A stretch of 64,000 nucleotides of DNA, from assembly GCA_025738555.1 (NCBI GenBank), contig JAOVFP010000008.1, positions 1,302,001 through 1,366,000 on the forward strand, written 5' to 3'. Origin of the DNA: Cyathus striatus (taxonomy: Eukaryota; Basidiomycota; Agaricomycetes; Agaricales; Nidulariaceae). Shown here one piece after another: positions 37,530 through 46,900 of this stretch; the first letter of the stretch is position 1; every line of letters begins with the position of its first letter. The translations under genes were made by a program, and so were the position numbers. The notes beneath the pieces were generated by a model. The model was not told the DNA's origin and did not search any database. It saw nothing but the letters and a program-made list of their open reading frames with translations.

Positions 37530-38870
37530 CTCCCATTCCTTACCACTGTATACGTCATCCGAAGACGAAGCCAAATATGATCGGGGTGAAGGAGAGGATG
37601 AACAAGAGGTGTCCGGATAGGTATTCGTGCAACACGGCTGGGAAGCGAAGTTATCAAAGTCTCGTACCCTCCCCTCTCCCTTGCTCAAAATTTGCTAAAA
37701 AGACAAAGAGTGAGGGGGAAAGGCACTCCCGCCTCCCCTCTTACGCTCTGTGCCATTCACGCTCAGCGACGCGTGCTGGAGTGCATGATTCATCCTCTCC
37801 ATGTACTCGAACGCAAAACTCCATCAAATCAACCCTCTCCTCAGCCTTTCCCCTCGCAAACGCAAATAGACACCCAAAACGCAGCAAAACTCCAAACTCT
37901 TGTGGATATTCGGGGAACTTTTGTTCCACCTGCTTACGCCGTCGCGGTCAGAGGAGTTTTTAAGGAAGCAGGTCGAAGAACCACATGTCCCACGGTTGAG
38001 TACGTGCGAGAGGAGGGAGAGGGAGAGGAGGACTTTGGATTTCGAGGTGGAGGGGGAGGACGCGCTGAGGGTGGTTTTTATGAATATGCGGGAGGAGTCG
38101 GAGTCTTTCGCAGACTTCGACTCAAGGGCTCCAAGACTGCGCAGCTCTCCACCCCACCCGCCCCTCCCTTCTCTATCAGCCCTCCAGCCTCCTCCTAATT
38201 CCGCGCCCCTCGTATTCTTTTTCCTTGAAAGACGGAGGAGACTCATCTGACATCGATGGTCATTCTCCCAGAAAGCCATAAGGCTTACCACGCCCCTTTC
38301 TCCTAGACGGAAGACACACTCGCGTTCCCTCTCCGCCCCCGTAAGGCCGAGAGCGACGTCCTTAGGCGTGAGCTCGCACACATCAAAAGCCAAGAAACAC
38401 TATTGAATAAATATGCATGTGCGTTCAAGGACTTTCGGAGATGTGAGGGAGTTGAACGCACGGTGAGCGTTGAGGTGCAGGTGGGGGTTCGCTATGAGTG
38501 GGTTGGGTGCGCTAGATGTGCTGTAATGATGCACAGAGACCTGAACTGGGCATTTTTGATTTCACTCACTCCAACTCGTGCGATACACGTTCTCTTTTTT
38601 GCTTTTTCTTCCGGTCGTTGTTCATTGACATTCTTCTCTTCCCTCTTCCTGTTTTCATCCCTGATCAACGTCTTCAGATCTTATATCTTATGTTTCACTT
38701 CCATCCATACCATACATACTCACATACTCCCATATGATAAATTGTGATAATACCCTTCCCACTTTATCTTCTTCGTACCAACGGGTAAAATTGTTTCTAA
38801 TCCATGCTCACGCTCACCATGGCTTTGTATCACACCTTTGAAATAGATCCGGGATAGTTCTTAGACTACA
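37530..38870 (+). repeat. Composite repeat PS copy 4: most complete Ser/Pro-rich module
   Basis: Blocks recognisable in order are SHSLPLYTSSEDEAKYDRGE, GEDEQE, VFVQHGWEAKLSKSRTLPSP, KTKSEGE, SIKSTLSSAF, the FGELLFHLL/FVPP region, KQVEEPHVPRLSTCERRER, a DFEVEGEDALRVVFMNMREE block, a Pro/Leu block and SSDIDGHSPESHKAYHAP. Frames change at least four times and a TAG lies early at about 37618, so no protein is made in this form. CpG is well preserved, unlike copies 2 and 3. The 3' segment (38570-38760) matches copies 1 and 2 closely. Confidence 0.6.
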
Positions 38871-39214
38871 ATGTTATATAGTAGTTTCTGGGTTTTTTCG
38901 GAGGAGCGCTTCAATAATTGGCTTGTACTTAAGTATGTGAGATCGTTGGAACACAAGCACATAAGCCTTGAAGTAATAAACAGTGGAACATGGGTGCTAC
39001 AGTGCTGTGGTACATGGCACGATAGTCTCGAGGGGAGAGAGTCGAGCATATGGAAGTAAAGTCGTCGTCGCATGGACGGTCCATGCGACGGTGTTCGTAT
39101 CACGTGACTGCGTTGGTTGTAGATGTTTAGTTACGAATGATAGATTGCTTGTTTCGAAAGATGTGGTATGGTAGTAATTGAATTGGCCAGTGTTTGGGGT
39201 TGCTGGAGTGCAAG
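38871..39214 (+). repeat. PS copy 4 tail, left part
   Basis: It contains GGAACATGGGTGCT, CTGTGGTACATGG, GATGTGGTATGG, GAATTGAATTGGCCAGTGTT and TTGGGGTTGCTGGAGTGCAAG, then stops at the DIRS element. The same phrase in an uninterrupted unit near 17265 is TTGGGGTTGTTGGGGTGCAA then ATAAGG, and here the continuation GTAAGGCC lies at 46147. Confidence 0.65.
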
Positions 39215-39408
39215 CCAATCGAAATCACTCTCACATGTGAAGAGTAAAGAGTAGCTGTGGGGAGGTTGCATCCGTCAGCACCGTGATGCACCTCGACACC
39301 ACTAAAAAACAGATTCATTGCGCACGTAACGAGTAGAGCGAACGCGACGATAGAGTAAACATGTAATGTAAACGAGATAGAAAAGATGAGATGTAAATAT
39401 GGAAAGGC
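39215..39408 (-). repeat. DIRS split direct repeat A1
   Basis: 194 bp, starting CCAATCGAAATCACTCTCAC and ending GGAAAGGC on the plus strand. It differs from A2 (39816-40009) at CGCACGTAAC/CGCATGTAAC and GAACGCGACG/GAACACGACG, both CpG to TpG or CpA. Confidence 0.9.
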
Positions 39409-39437
39409 AACTATGAAGCTGTGGATGGGAGGGTGGG

Positions 39438-39815
39438 TAATGCAAAATACGATAGGCGAGATAAACGAGCCAGACGATCTGTGAGGATCTGTGAGACAAA
39501 ATTGGAGCAGGAGGATGAACAAGGTCAGTGACGAGCGGATTCTTTTGCCAGTACCTACCAGCGCGGGAGGAAAGGGAAAGTGGAGCGACTCACCCTATTT
39601 CCTCCCTGATTTGCGTAACGAGACATCCAGACGATTCTAGCCTTGTCAGAAATAGAATTGACGTCTACGCACAAAGAATACCGGGTCGAACACACCCCAG
39701 TTTTCAGACGCTGGCGTCAGCCGCCCACGAAGATTACATAAGAACTTCATGGCCCACACGGAAACTACTCTCGTTTATCTATTGGCCTTGTGCAAGTTAA
39801 AAACTTGAACCTCAA
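39438..39815 (-). repeat. DIRS split direct repeat B1
   Basis: 378 bp, starting TAATGCAAAATACGATAGG and ending ACTTGAACCTCAA on the plus strand. It is nearly identical to B2 at 44703-45080. An ORF inside (39528-39800) recurs at 44793-45065 because the repeat does. Confidence 0.9.
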
Positions 39816-40009
39816 CCAATCGAAATCACTCTCACATGTGAAGAGTAAAGAGTAGCTGTGGGGAGGTTGCATCCGTCAGCACCGTGATGCACCTCGACAC
39901 CACTAAAAAACAGATTCATTGCGCATGTAACGAGTAGAGCGAACACGACGATAGAGTAAACATGTAATGTAAACGAGATAGAAAAGATGAGATGTAAATA
40001 TGGAAAGGC
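39816..40009 (-). repeat. DIRS split direct repeat A2
   Basis: 194 bp joined directly to B1. T-rich runs (about 40046-40096) and an AG run at 40100-40113 follow on the plus strand, outside the repeat and downstream of the recombinase gene on its own strand. Confidence 0.9.
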
Positions 40010-40165
40010 TATTATGGTATTAGAGATAAAGGTTTAGTGTTTTAGTTTTTAGTTTTTTTTTTTTTTTGATTGCTTTTTGTTTTTTTTTTTTTTTTGTAAG
40101 AGAGAGAGAGAGAAGTACGCTAGAAATACACTACTATACAAGTATTAGAGATAGAGAAAAACACG

Positions 40166-41158
40166 TTAACGGAGCTCACGTGGCAAATGTAGGGACGCAA
40201 CGAGGCTAGGATGCTTTCTAATGTAGATTCGAAACGCATCGGAGTTCCAGCGTCCAATCTGTTGAATGGAGGAGTACGGAACTCCATGCTCTGCAAGAGC
40301 AGTTGCCCCTCCTGAGCGCAGCGAGTGGCCAGAGTATATTGGCCCCGCAAAACGATGAAGGAAAGAGAGAAAAAAGGCATGTGAAGGTGGTGTCCCATCC
40401 GCTCGTAGCCATAAGAGCCGGTGGAAAGGAAAACACTCATCACGAGAGTTGAGATAGCGCGTGAAGATAAGGTAGGGGTCTGGTCCCCTAGCAAACAGCC
40501 GCTGGACTATGATAACGTCCCCTTCGAAAATTTTGTCAGCCTTGTGGGTCGGCAGGGTGAATTGATAGATGTAGTTGGGGTGAAATTTGACAGAGGATCG
40601 TGGAGTGAGTTTCCTATAATCCCGAAGAGCTGGGTCGTCTGGAAAGACCAATTCACCGAGACGCATCAAAGCGTAGAAACCCGATACGAGTATGGCTAAA
40701 CAGAGTAATAGGTCGTGGTCAGCAATAGGGAAAACAACGTGACAAACGTTGGATAGAAGGTGAAGTGGAAGGGGTGGTTTACGATTGGGATGAGAAAAAT
40801 GGCGGCGACGACAACCCTGGAGAGTATTGCGAACAATCGCAGAGTTTCGGATGCGCGTAATGTCAGGAAAGTACGGTGAGAGTAATTTGACAATTCCAGA
40901 GAGGTAGGTGGTGAGAGTGGATGTTGACACAGAAGAAGCCATGAAGACGAGATAAAAACTGAGTGAATTTTCGGTTGGTTCATAAGAGAAACCATGTAAG
41001 TCGCAAAAGTGTAGAAAGGAATTTAGAGCACTCGAGTAATTGAGTGCAGTTGATCGATCAATGGTATATCCCAGTGTGATAGCGCGCTCCCGAAGAAGGC
41101 GCTCATAGGTCCAAGGCATTCGATGAGGTTGCCTAGACCTACGAAAACTATGGATCAT
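40166..41158 (-). CDS. Tyrosine recombinase of the DIRS element
   Basis: An intact 330-residue ORF. The core-binding N-terminus contains YSSALNSFLHFCDLHGF and LTTYLSGIVKLLSPYF. The catalytic half has the first Arg in SGFYALMRLGELVF, a Lys in TLPTHKADKIF, the H-x-x-R pair in YSGHSLRSGGATALAEHG and the nucleophilic Tyr in AFRIYIRKHPS, so the R-H-R-Y set is complete. It joins the circular cDNA to the target. Its ATG overlaps the stop of the RT gene (TTATGA), which suggests termination-reinitiation translation. Confidence 0.9.
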   Translation of the reverse strand: MIHSFRRSRQPHRMPWTYERLLRERAITLGYTIDRSTALNYSSALNSFLHFCDLHGFSYEPTENSLSFYLVFMASSVSTSTLTTYLSGIVKLLSPYFPDITRIRNSAIVRNTLQGCRRRHFSHPNRKPPLPLHLLSNVCHVVFPIADHDLLLCLAILVSGFYALMRLGELVFPDDPALRDYRKLTPRSSVKFHPNYIYQFTLPTHKADKIFEGDVIIVQRLFARGPDPYLIFTRYLNSRDECFPFHRLLWLRADGTPPSHAFFLSFLHRFAGPIYSGHSLRSGGATALAEHGVPYSSIQQIGRWNSDAFRIYIRKHPSLVASLHLPRELR

Positions 41159-43020
41159 AACCGCAACGCCCCCAACACATCCTGAGGGGGTGTAAGATTT
41201 TGAAATGATATTTCTGGGTCAAAAAGTGAGGCGCACTGAAAATGTTGGCGCGAAAGTGCATCCGCAACGTGATTATCAATGCCTGGGATGTGAAGGACAT
41301 GCAGTTGAAAACTCTCCTTCAGTAGAATGTCGACAGAAAGCTTCAAAAAACGGTTCAAGACCAAGTTGGAAGCCCGAAGAGAGTTGAAGAGAGAGACAGT
41401 GTTTCCGCTGTCAGAGAAGATGATTACTGTGCGTGTAAGAAGAACACGAGATATAAGGAGATCCAGGGCTGAAAGAACCGCGAGAACTTCATAGATGAAA
41501 ATATCATGGCCCATGATCGTGGGCGGAAAGGAAAAGTGATAGCCAACATGGAGAAAGCTATCCCAAACACCAATTCCAGTGAGTGAGGCATCAACATGGA
41601 GGGTGGTGTCAACCACATCTGGGTCCCAAACAATATCTTCAAGAATGAGAATCTCTCGCTCTATGCGGAGATGGTTGAGAAGCCAAGAGAGATCTTCCTT
41701 GACGTCATTGGTAACATACAATCGCTCCTCCTCCTCAAGAAGACCAGTTGTTTTCTTGTACAGAGTGCAAAGCCCAGGGCGCAGTAAAGGGAAAACGTTT
41801 AAAGCCCAATTCACCCATCTTGCGAGACATTGAAAATCTCGAAGAGACTGCTTGATATTACCTGGTGCAATGAAAAGTTCAATGTGCTGAATAAGCTCAG
41901 CTTTTTTTCCAGAAGGCATGGAGATTGTCATGCGATCAGCATCAACAAGGAAACCAATAATAGTGAGTTGGGAACCGTGAAGTTGCTTATGAGCTTCATG
42001 TGGGATCCCAAGATCATCCCAGAGGCCGAGGAGCTTGGTTTGAGATGAGGGAAGATAACACTGGTATGGAGCATACCAGAGAAAATCGGATGCTAGCTGA
42101 ACTCCAAAACAATCATCCGAGTATTGAAACACTTCAACCATGAGAACAAAAACTGCGATCCAGGTGGCAAATGCAAGAATGGGAATAAAAGTAGGTGCAG
42201 AGCCACAGCCTCCAAACACATTACATCGGTCAATGTGCCGGTCACCATTGGGAAGAGTCACCAATTGAAAACGCTGCCATTCTTTCGCCATAGGCGCCAA
42301 ATGATAAGCACTCTTAACATCTGATTTAAACAGCACCAGTGGTTGATGTTGTCCATAACGTCTTCGAAGAGCAAGAAGAGAATTAGCCAACGGTTTGAGG
42401 GAGTCAAGAGGACTCCGTCCTGCGATGGCTTCATGTGAGACAAGCAAGTTTAGTGCACATTTCCCAGCACTGTGATTCGTGATCATACGATATTCACCTG
42501 GATCCGATTTCGGAACAGCGTGAATAGGCATCGAGAAAGTGCCTTGCTTGAATGCCGGTGGAAGGAGATTTGAGAAACGACCAAGAGCCACTTCTTGGTC
42601 ACGTTGAGAGTAGAGAAAAGCCTCTTCATCAGGAGTCTGAGAAGGCCGGTTGTGTGATTCATTATGAGTGAGGGGAAAATCGTCTCTGTGGTGTGCAAAG
42701 GGCCAGAACCCTTCACGTAAACCAAGACAGAAAGAATCAACTAGTGGTTTATTGGGGTGAGAAGCCAAGTAGAACTCAAACCGTTCAACTTTGAGTGGAG
42801 TAACAATCTTAAATACATCTGGATTGTTACGAATGAGGGAGCGTATGAAGGGGTGATTTGAGATTTGAGATGGAGGACGAGGGAGAGGCGGAGCATACAA
42901 GGTGTAGGAGAGTACAGGTGTTAAAGAGAAAGAAGAGGGAGAAAAGTTTTGCAGTTCACGTAGATAAGAGGGACAAAGCCCAAAAGGAAGAACGTCTTCA
43001 CTTGCAGTCTGCCACAGCAT
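41155..43020 (-). CDS. Reverse transcriptase / RNase H of the DIRS element
   Basis: The open frame continues upstream to 44085, but that part runs opposite to no signal and overlaps gag. The first ATG beyond gag is at 43020, giving about 621 residues. RT motifs are FSMPIHAVPKSDPGEYRMIT, LVLFKSDVKSAYHLAPM and the catalytic QYSDDCFG (YxDD). RNase H residues are Asp in LHVDASLTGIGVWD, Glu in IYEVLAVLSALD, Asp in IIFSDSGNTVSLFN and Asp in NHVADALSRQ. All catalytic residues are present and the frame is intact. It makes cDNA from the element RNA. The start codon choice is an inference. Confidence 0.88.
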   Translation of the reverse strand: MLWQTASEDVLPFGLCPSYLRELQNFSPSSFSLTPVLSYTLYAPPLPRPPSQISNHPFIRSLIRNNPDVFKIVTPLKVERFEFYLASHPNKPLVDSFCLGLREGFWPFAHHRDDFPLTHNESHNRPSQTPDEEAFLYSQRDQEVALGRFSNLLPPAFKQGTFSMPIHAVPKSDPGEYRMITNHSAGKCALNLLVSHEAIAGRSPLDSLKPLANSLLALRRRYGQHQPLVLFKSDVKSAYHLAPMAKEWQRFQLVTLPNGDRHIDRCNVFGGCGSAPTFIPILAFATWIAVFVLMVEVFQYSDDCFGVQLASDFLWYAPYQCYLPSSQTKLLGLWDDLGIPHEAHKQLHGSQLTIIGFLVDADRMTISMPSGKKAELIQHIELFIAPGNIKQSLRDFQCLARWVNWALNVFPLLRPGLCTLYKKTTGLLEEEERLYVTNDVKEDLSWLLNHLRIEREILILEDIVWDPDVVDTTLHVDASLTGIGVWDSFLHVGYHFSFPPTIMGHDIFIYEVLAVLSALDLLISRVLLTRTVIIFSDSGNTVSLFNSLRASNLVLNRFLKLSVDILLKESFQLHVLHIPGIDNHVADALSRQHFQCASLFDPEISFQNLTPPQDVLGALRL

Positions 43021-44674
43021 GCCCCGATTTGAAACATTTGCTACACTTATGTTGATATCGGCATCAGTTCCCTCGATACCCACATCCAGTGGATGAATTA
43101 TATTTTCGACATATCTCCCTTGACTTCGTTCGACCTGTGCTAGTTTTCTCTTGGTGCGTTTGGCCGAGGATGAGATTGTAATCGGCCCCTCCGGGTGATA
43201 TGAAGGAGAATTCCATGAGTCGGAAATGTTCGAAGTCGCAGAAACGAACATCCCATCTTGTTTCAAGATAGAACCTAGCGGATTGGTCGAATGCGATGAC
43301 AAGGATGTCATTGGTAGCTGTCCGGAAGAGTCCAGAGATGTATCGTGTATACAATGCAAGTTCAAGTCTTCGGTGAGGGAATGCTCGGAGCATTGCCTCA
43401 ACGGCAAGCTGCCAGGCGGTGTGCCATTCACCACTGTTGGTGAGTTTTTTAGTGGAGGAGGTTCCTGGGAGAACAATCTCGAGCTCGCCAATACGTTGTG
43501 TTCGGCTGGTGGTGGCAGAGGTGGCATTAATGCCACTGGAGATGTTTCCAAGGTTAATAGCTTTCCCTCGCAGTATGTTGTCCCACTCGCACTCAGGGAA
43601 GTGCGGGATGTTGGATGTGCGGATAACGGAACATTTCGCCTTTGTAATGTCCTGTGCATACTTGTCGAGGAGTCGTTGTGTCTCAATGACATTGGGATGC
43701 AATTTGCTCGTCTCCTCGAGATACTCATTAAACCATGGGAAGTCTTCTTCGGAAACATGTTGTTTTTTGGCGACTGGTAATTCTCCCTCATCATCGGATT
43801 CTCTGTCATGGAAGTAGGGAGCTGGTTGCGAGGAGTGAGGGGGAGAGTTTGGTTGAGGTCGAGGTGGGGGCTTCCCAAACGATTGAGTAAGGAAGGAGGC
43901 CCCGATGTCTGCAGCGGAGGACTGTCGCTCGTCATGGTTGGTGATTTCGGCCAAGTAGGCTGCAAAGGCTCGGTCGGCAGGCGAGTCGTCTCCTGGTTCG
44001 AAATCTGGGAGGAGTTTCCCAAGCGCTGCCAAAGCATAGGGTTTGGAGAGCTTTCCATTGTGGACACGTTCGACAAGTTTGTCAAGTTTGTCGGATATGT
44101 CAGATTCGAATAGGTAGCCAGAGCCTGAGGGGTGGAGTGACTGGATCGGATGTCGAGACGCTCTTGAAGACTGAGTTTGAGTCACTGAAGGAGCGGGAGC
44201 CCGATCTTTGTCTCGGTGAATGGTTGGGGAATTGGTTGTGAAGGAGGAGGCTTGTGGGAAGGCTGAGATGCCAGGCGCTGGGGTAAAGGCAAATGAGCTT
44301 GCGTGGTCTTTTGCAAAGACAGACGGTTCTGCAGAGGAACTGCCAAAAAACGGTGTTCCGATAGCAGTGGGAAAGGCGCTCAAGAGCACTCGTCCCCCAG
44401 ACTCAGAGACACTGGATCCGGCTGTAGGCAAGTGATGAGGGATGGCGCCGGCGAGCGCTCCTCCCCTATCCTCTCCAGCAGTGAAGGTCGTGGTGCCTTG
44501 CGGCACTCGCGACCCTGACTGAGGAGCTCGTCTGACCGAATCCTTGGACTTTCGAGTCTTGCTACCAGAGGACACGATTTTTGAGTGGAGTTCTGTAATA
44601 GATGGTCCTTCGTCGAGATTAGATCCGGTTCCTGAAGGACCTTGTTCTGCTTCAAGTTTGTCGCCATCAGACAT
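42998..44674 (-). pseudogene. Gag-like protein of the DIRS element with an in-frame TGA
   Basis: A 536-residue frame with Ser/Pro-rich N-terminal half, FESDISDKLDKLVERVHNGK, an acidic linker and a C-terminal domain (GEWHTAWQLAVEAMLRAFPH, ELALYTRYISGLFRTA, LETRWDVRF). It ends at TGA 43064-43066 inside a zinc-finger pair. Before the stop comes ICRKYNSSTGCGYRGN, and after it in the same frame come CRYQHKCSKCFKSGHAV and ADCK, to a TGA at 42998. The stop therefore removes the second cysteine cluster. Arg would fit at the stop, consistent with CGA to TGA. Programmed readthrough is the alternative, since RT and recombinase are intact. Confidence 0.75.
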
Positions 44675-44702
44675 ATCCAGAGTTCGTAATGCAAAATACG
44701 AT

Positions 44703-45080
44703 TAATGCAAAATACGATAGGTGAGATAAACGAGCCAGACGATCTGTGAGGATCTGTGAGACAAAATTGGAGCAGGAGGATGAACAAGGTCAGTGACGAG
44801 CGGATTCTTTTGCCAGTACCTACCAGCGCGGGAGGAAAGGGAAAGTGGAGCGACTCACCCTATTTCCTCCCTGATTTGCGTAACGAGACATCCAGACGAT
44901 TCTAGCCTTGTCAGCAATAGAATTGACGTCTACGCACAAAGAATACCGGGTCGAACACACCCCAGTTTTCAGACGCTGGCATCAGCCGCCCACGAAGATT
45001 ACATAAGAACTTCATGGCCCACACGGAAACTACTCTCGTTTATCTATTGGCCTTGTGCAAGTTAAAAACTTGAACCTCAA
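44703..45080 (-). repeat. DIRS split direct repeat B2 (5' end of element)
   Basis: 378 bp matching B1 (39438-39815). It would carry the promoter of the element. A short extra copy of TAATGCAAAATACGAT lies just to its left at 44689-44704. Confidence 0.88.
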
Positions 45081-45091
45081 TAAGTAAGGCC

Positions 45092-46146
45092 TAGGCAATA
45101 GCATGGGTAGGCTACACCCGCACGGGTCACGGGTCGGGTACCAGCGGGTATGGGTCCAGGTCAGGTCTCCAAGACCCGTAACCTGTTGGTACCCGTAGGC
45201 TTTATATTGAATAAAAAAGAGTAACATAAAATGACACAAGATTAATACCTTTGTAATGAGTCTATAATGTAATTCAATATATTTTGTGTTGATTTATACA
45301 CCATCAACTCGATTCTGCATATTGTTCAGCTCGCGGGGTTGAACTAAAGTGGCATGCCTACATTTAATTCACTAAATCTAATGTATCTCCTTCATTTCGT
45401 TGTATCTCCCGTTGATATTGTAGATATGAATAGCCTGTTTTCGTACAATTATAACGACGGTATAAACATATTTTTTGGTGATCTACTTCCATTTATATAA
45501 GAAATGTATTCTGTGTCTTCTCCTGTACACATAAGTTACTACTCTTCCCCTCAATTCGTCGTAATATCTTTCTATTTTGCAGCTACGAATACCCCAATAA
45601 TACATGGTTAGAATAACTCTAAAAGACGTATTTTTTTGCGGCCTGCTTCCTTTTCTATATGTGATCTAGCCTTCATCTTCTCCTGAACACATAAATTAGT
45701 ATTGCTTCTCTAATTCAAACTTGTTCCTTTTGTATTTTAACATGATTATAGCACTGGAATGTACAGTCTAATTGTCCTATGTTCCATGCTCTATATCTCT
45801 GTGGATCAGACTTGATAATGAAAATGTGTATTCAATTTTATTCTCCTATATGTACTGTATGTAAATATTCACTACATAGTTAATTTCAACTACTCTTTGA
45901 CAAGTAACTGAAAATACAACAAGTCTAATATATATAGTATTGACTAATTCATACCTTCATGCATTTTTTCAACCTCTATTCAGCATATTTTCAGTTGTAT
46001 GTTGATTTAAATGTAAAGAAACCCACAGGTTACCCACAACTCATTATACCTGAGAGAACCCATACCCATGACCAAGGGTATGAGTTAGTGCAGGTATGGG
46101 TCCAGGTAGCTGCTGTGGTACCTGGGGTTACCCATGCAATTGCCTA
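45092..46146. mobile_element. hAT-like non-autonomous DNA transposon
   Basis: The ends TAGGCAATAGCATGGGTA and TACCCATGCAATTGCCTA are inverted repeats. They are flanked by a perfect 8-bp duplication, GTAAGGCC (45084-45091 and 46147-46154), the size made by hAT transposases. Both subterminal regions carry many ACCCGT/CGGGTA/GGTACC words (CGCACGGGTCACGGGTCGGG, GGTATGGGTCCAGG), which look like transposase-binding repeats. The AT-rich middle has no transposase gene, so it depends on a relative elsewhere. Confidence 0.85.
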
Positions 46147-46900
46147 GTAAGGCCTTGTGGTACACTGGAACACAGGTAATGTGGCACACAGTCTTAAGAA
46201 CCAAGCAGTCAAGCAGTGATCCCATTTTTTCTGTGCATTGTAGTAGATGCTTTATGAATGATCTACTCTATGTTAGGATTGAATGCGGGTTCTTAAAAGG
46301 GTTGAATGTAAGTGTATGCAAGAACATGTAGCACAGTGGACTAATAAAGTCTCACTAGTGGCACCACATGAATATTTCAAGACAATTCTTTTTTCTCTTT
46401 TTTATTTGTGCTTTGCAGATGTTTTATGAACCATTGAATGCATGTTTCTAACAATGTACTATGTGCTGAAATTGTAATGGTGTACTTAGGAAGACTGAAC
46501 ACAAGTGGATATAAGAGCATGTAGTGCAATGGACTATGCAATTGCCCTTAGTGCACTGTTGGCATGCTGTGCAATTATGAATGATCCAACTTGATGAAAA
46601 GTCATAAGTTTTTTTGCTTTTCTCTGTGCACCATCAATGTATCTTGTGGGGTATAATGAAGTACTATGTATATTTTGAAAAGTGGGCATTTGTTAGTTTG
46701 AATGAGTAAGTACCATGTGTCTGAATACATGTACTTGGGGGGAAACTGAATGGTTAAGAGATACTGGAACATAGTATAGTGGACTGAGGAGACAGTGCTG
46801 TAATATGTGCATAGATTGTTCAAGAATGGTTCAGTTTTTTGCTACTTACATGTAACATTGAAGAGGTAAACTTGGGGTTGAAGGTTTCTACACAAAATAA
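46147..46900 (+). repeat. PS copy 4 tail, right part
   Basis: The array resumes at GTAAGGCCTTGTGGTACACTGGAACA and runs through about four units parallel to 17440-18050, in the same order. With 38871-39214 it makes one tail split by two later insertions. Confidence 0.7.

Larger units (their letters stand above)
39215..45080 (-). mobile_element. DIRS-order (Ngaro-like) tyrosine-recombinase retrotransposon
   Basis: Read on the minus strand the order is B2 (45080-44703), gag, RT/RNase H, tyrosine recombinase, A2 (40009-39816), B1 (39815-39438), a 29-bp spacer and A1 (39408-39215). The A copies are 194 bp with about two mismatches and the B copies 378 bp with a few mismatches. This A1-genes-B1-A2-B2 layout of split direct repeats defines the PAT/Ngaro group of DIRS elements, which copy through a circular intermediate and insert by tyrosine recombinase without an integrase. 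No methyltransferase domain is seen. The near-identical repeats show recent insertion. Left flank GTGCAAG and right flank TAAGTAAGGCC leave the last four bases uncertain. Confidence 0.93.

Noticed and set aside
43020..44085. Extension of the RT frame upstream to 44085
   Set aside because: It overlaps gag in another frame, is Pro/Ser/Leu biased and adds no RT motif. I treat it as the shadow of gag.
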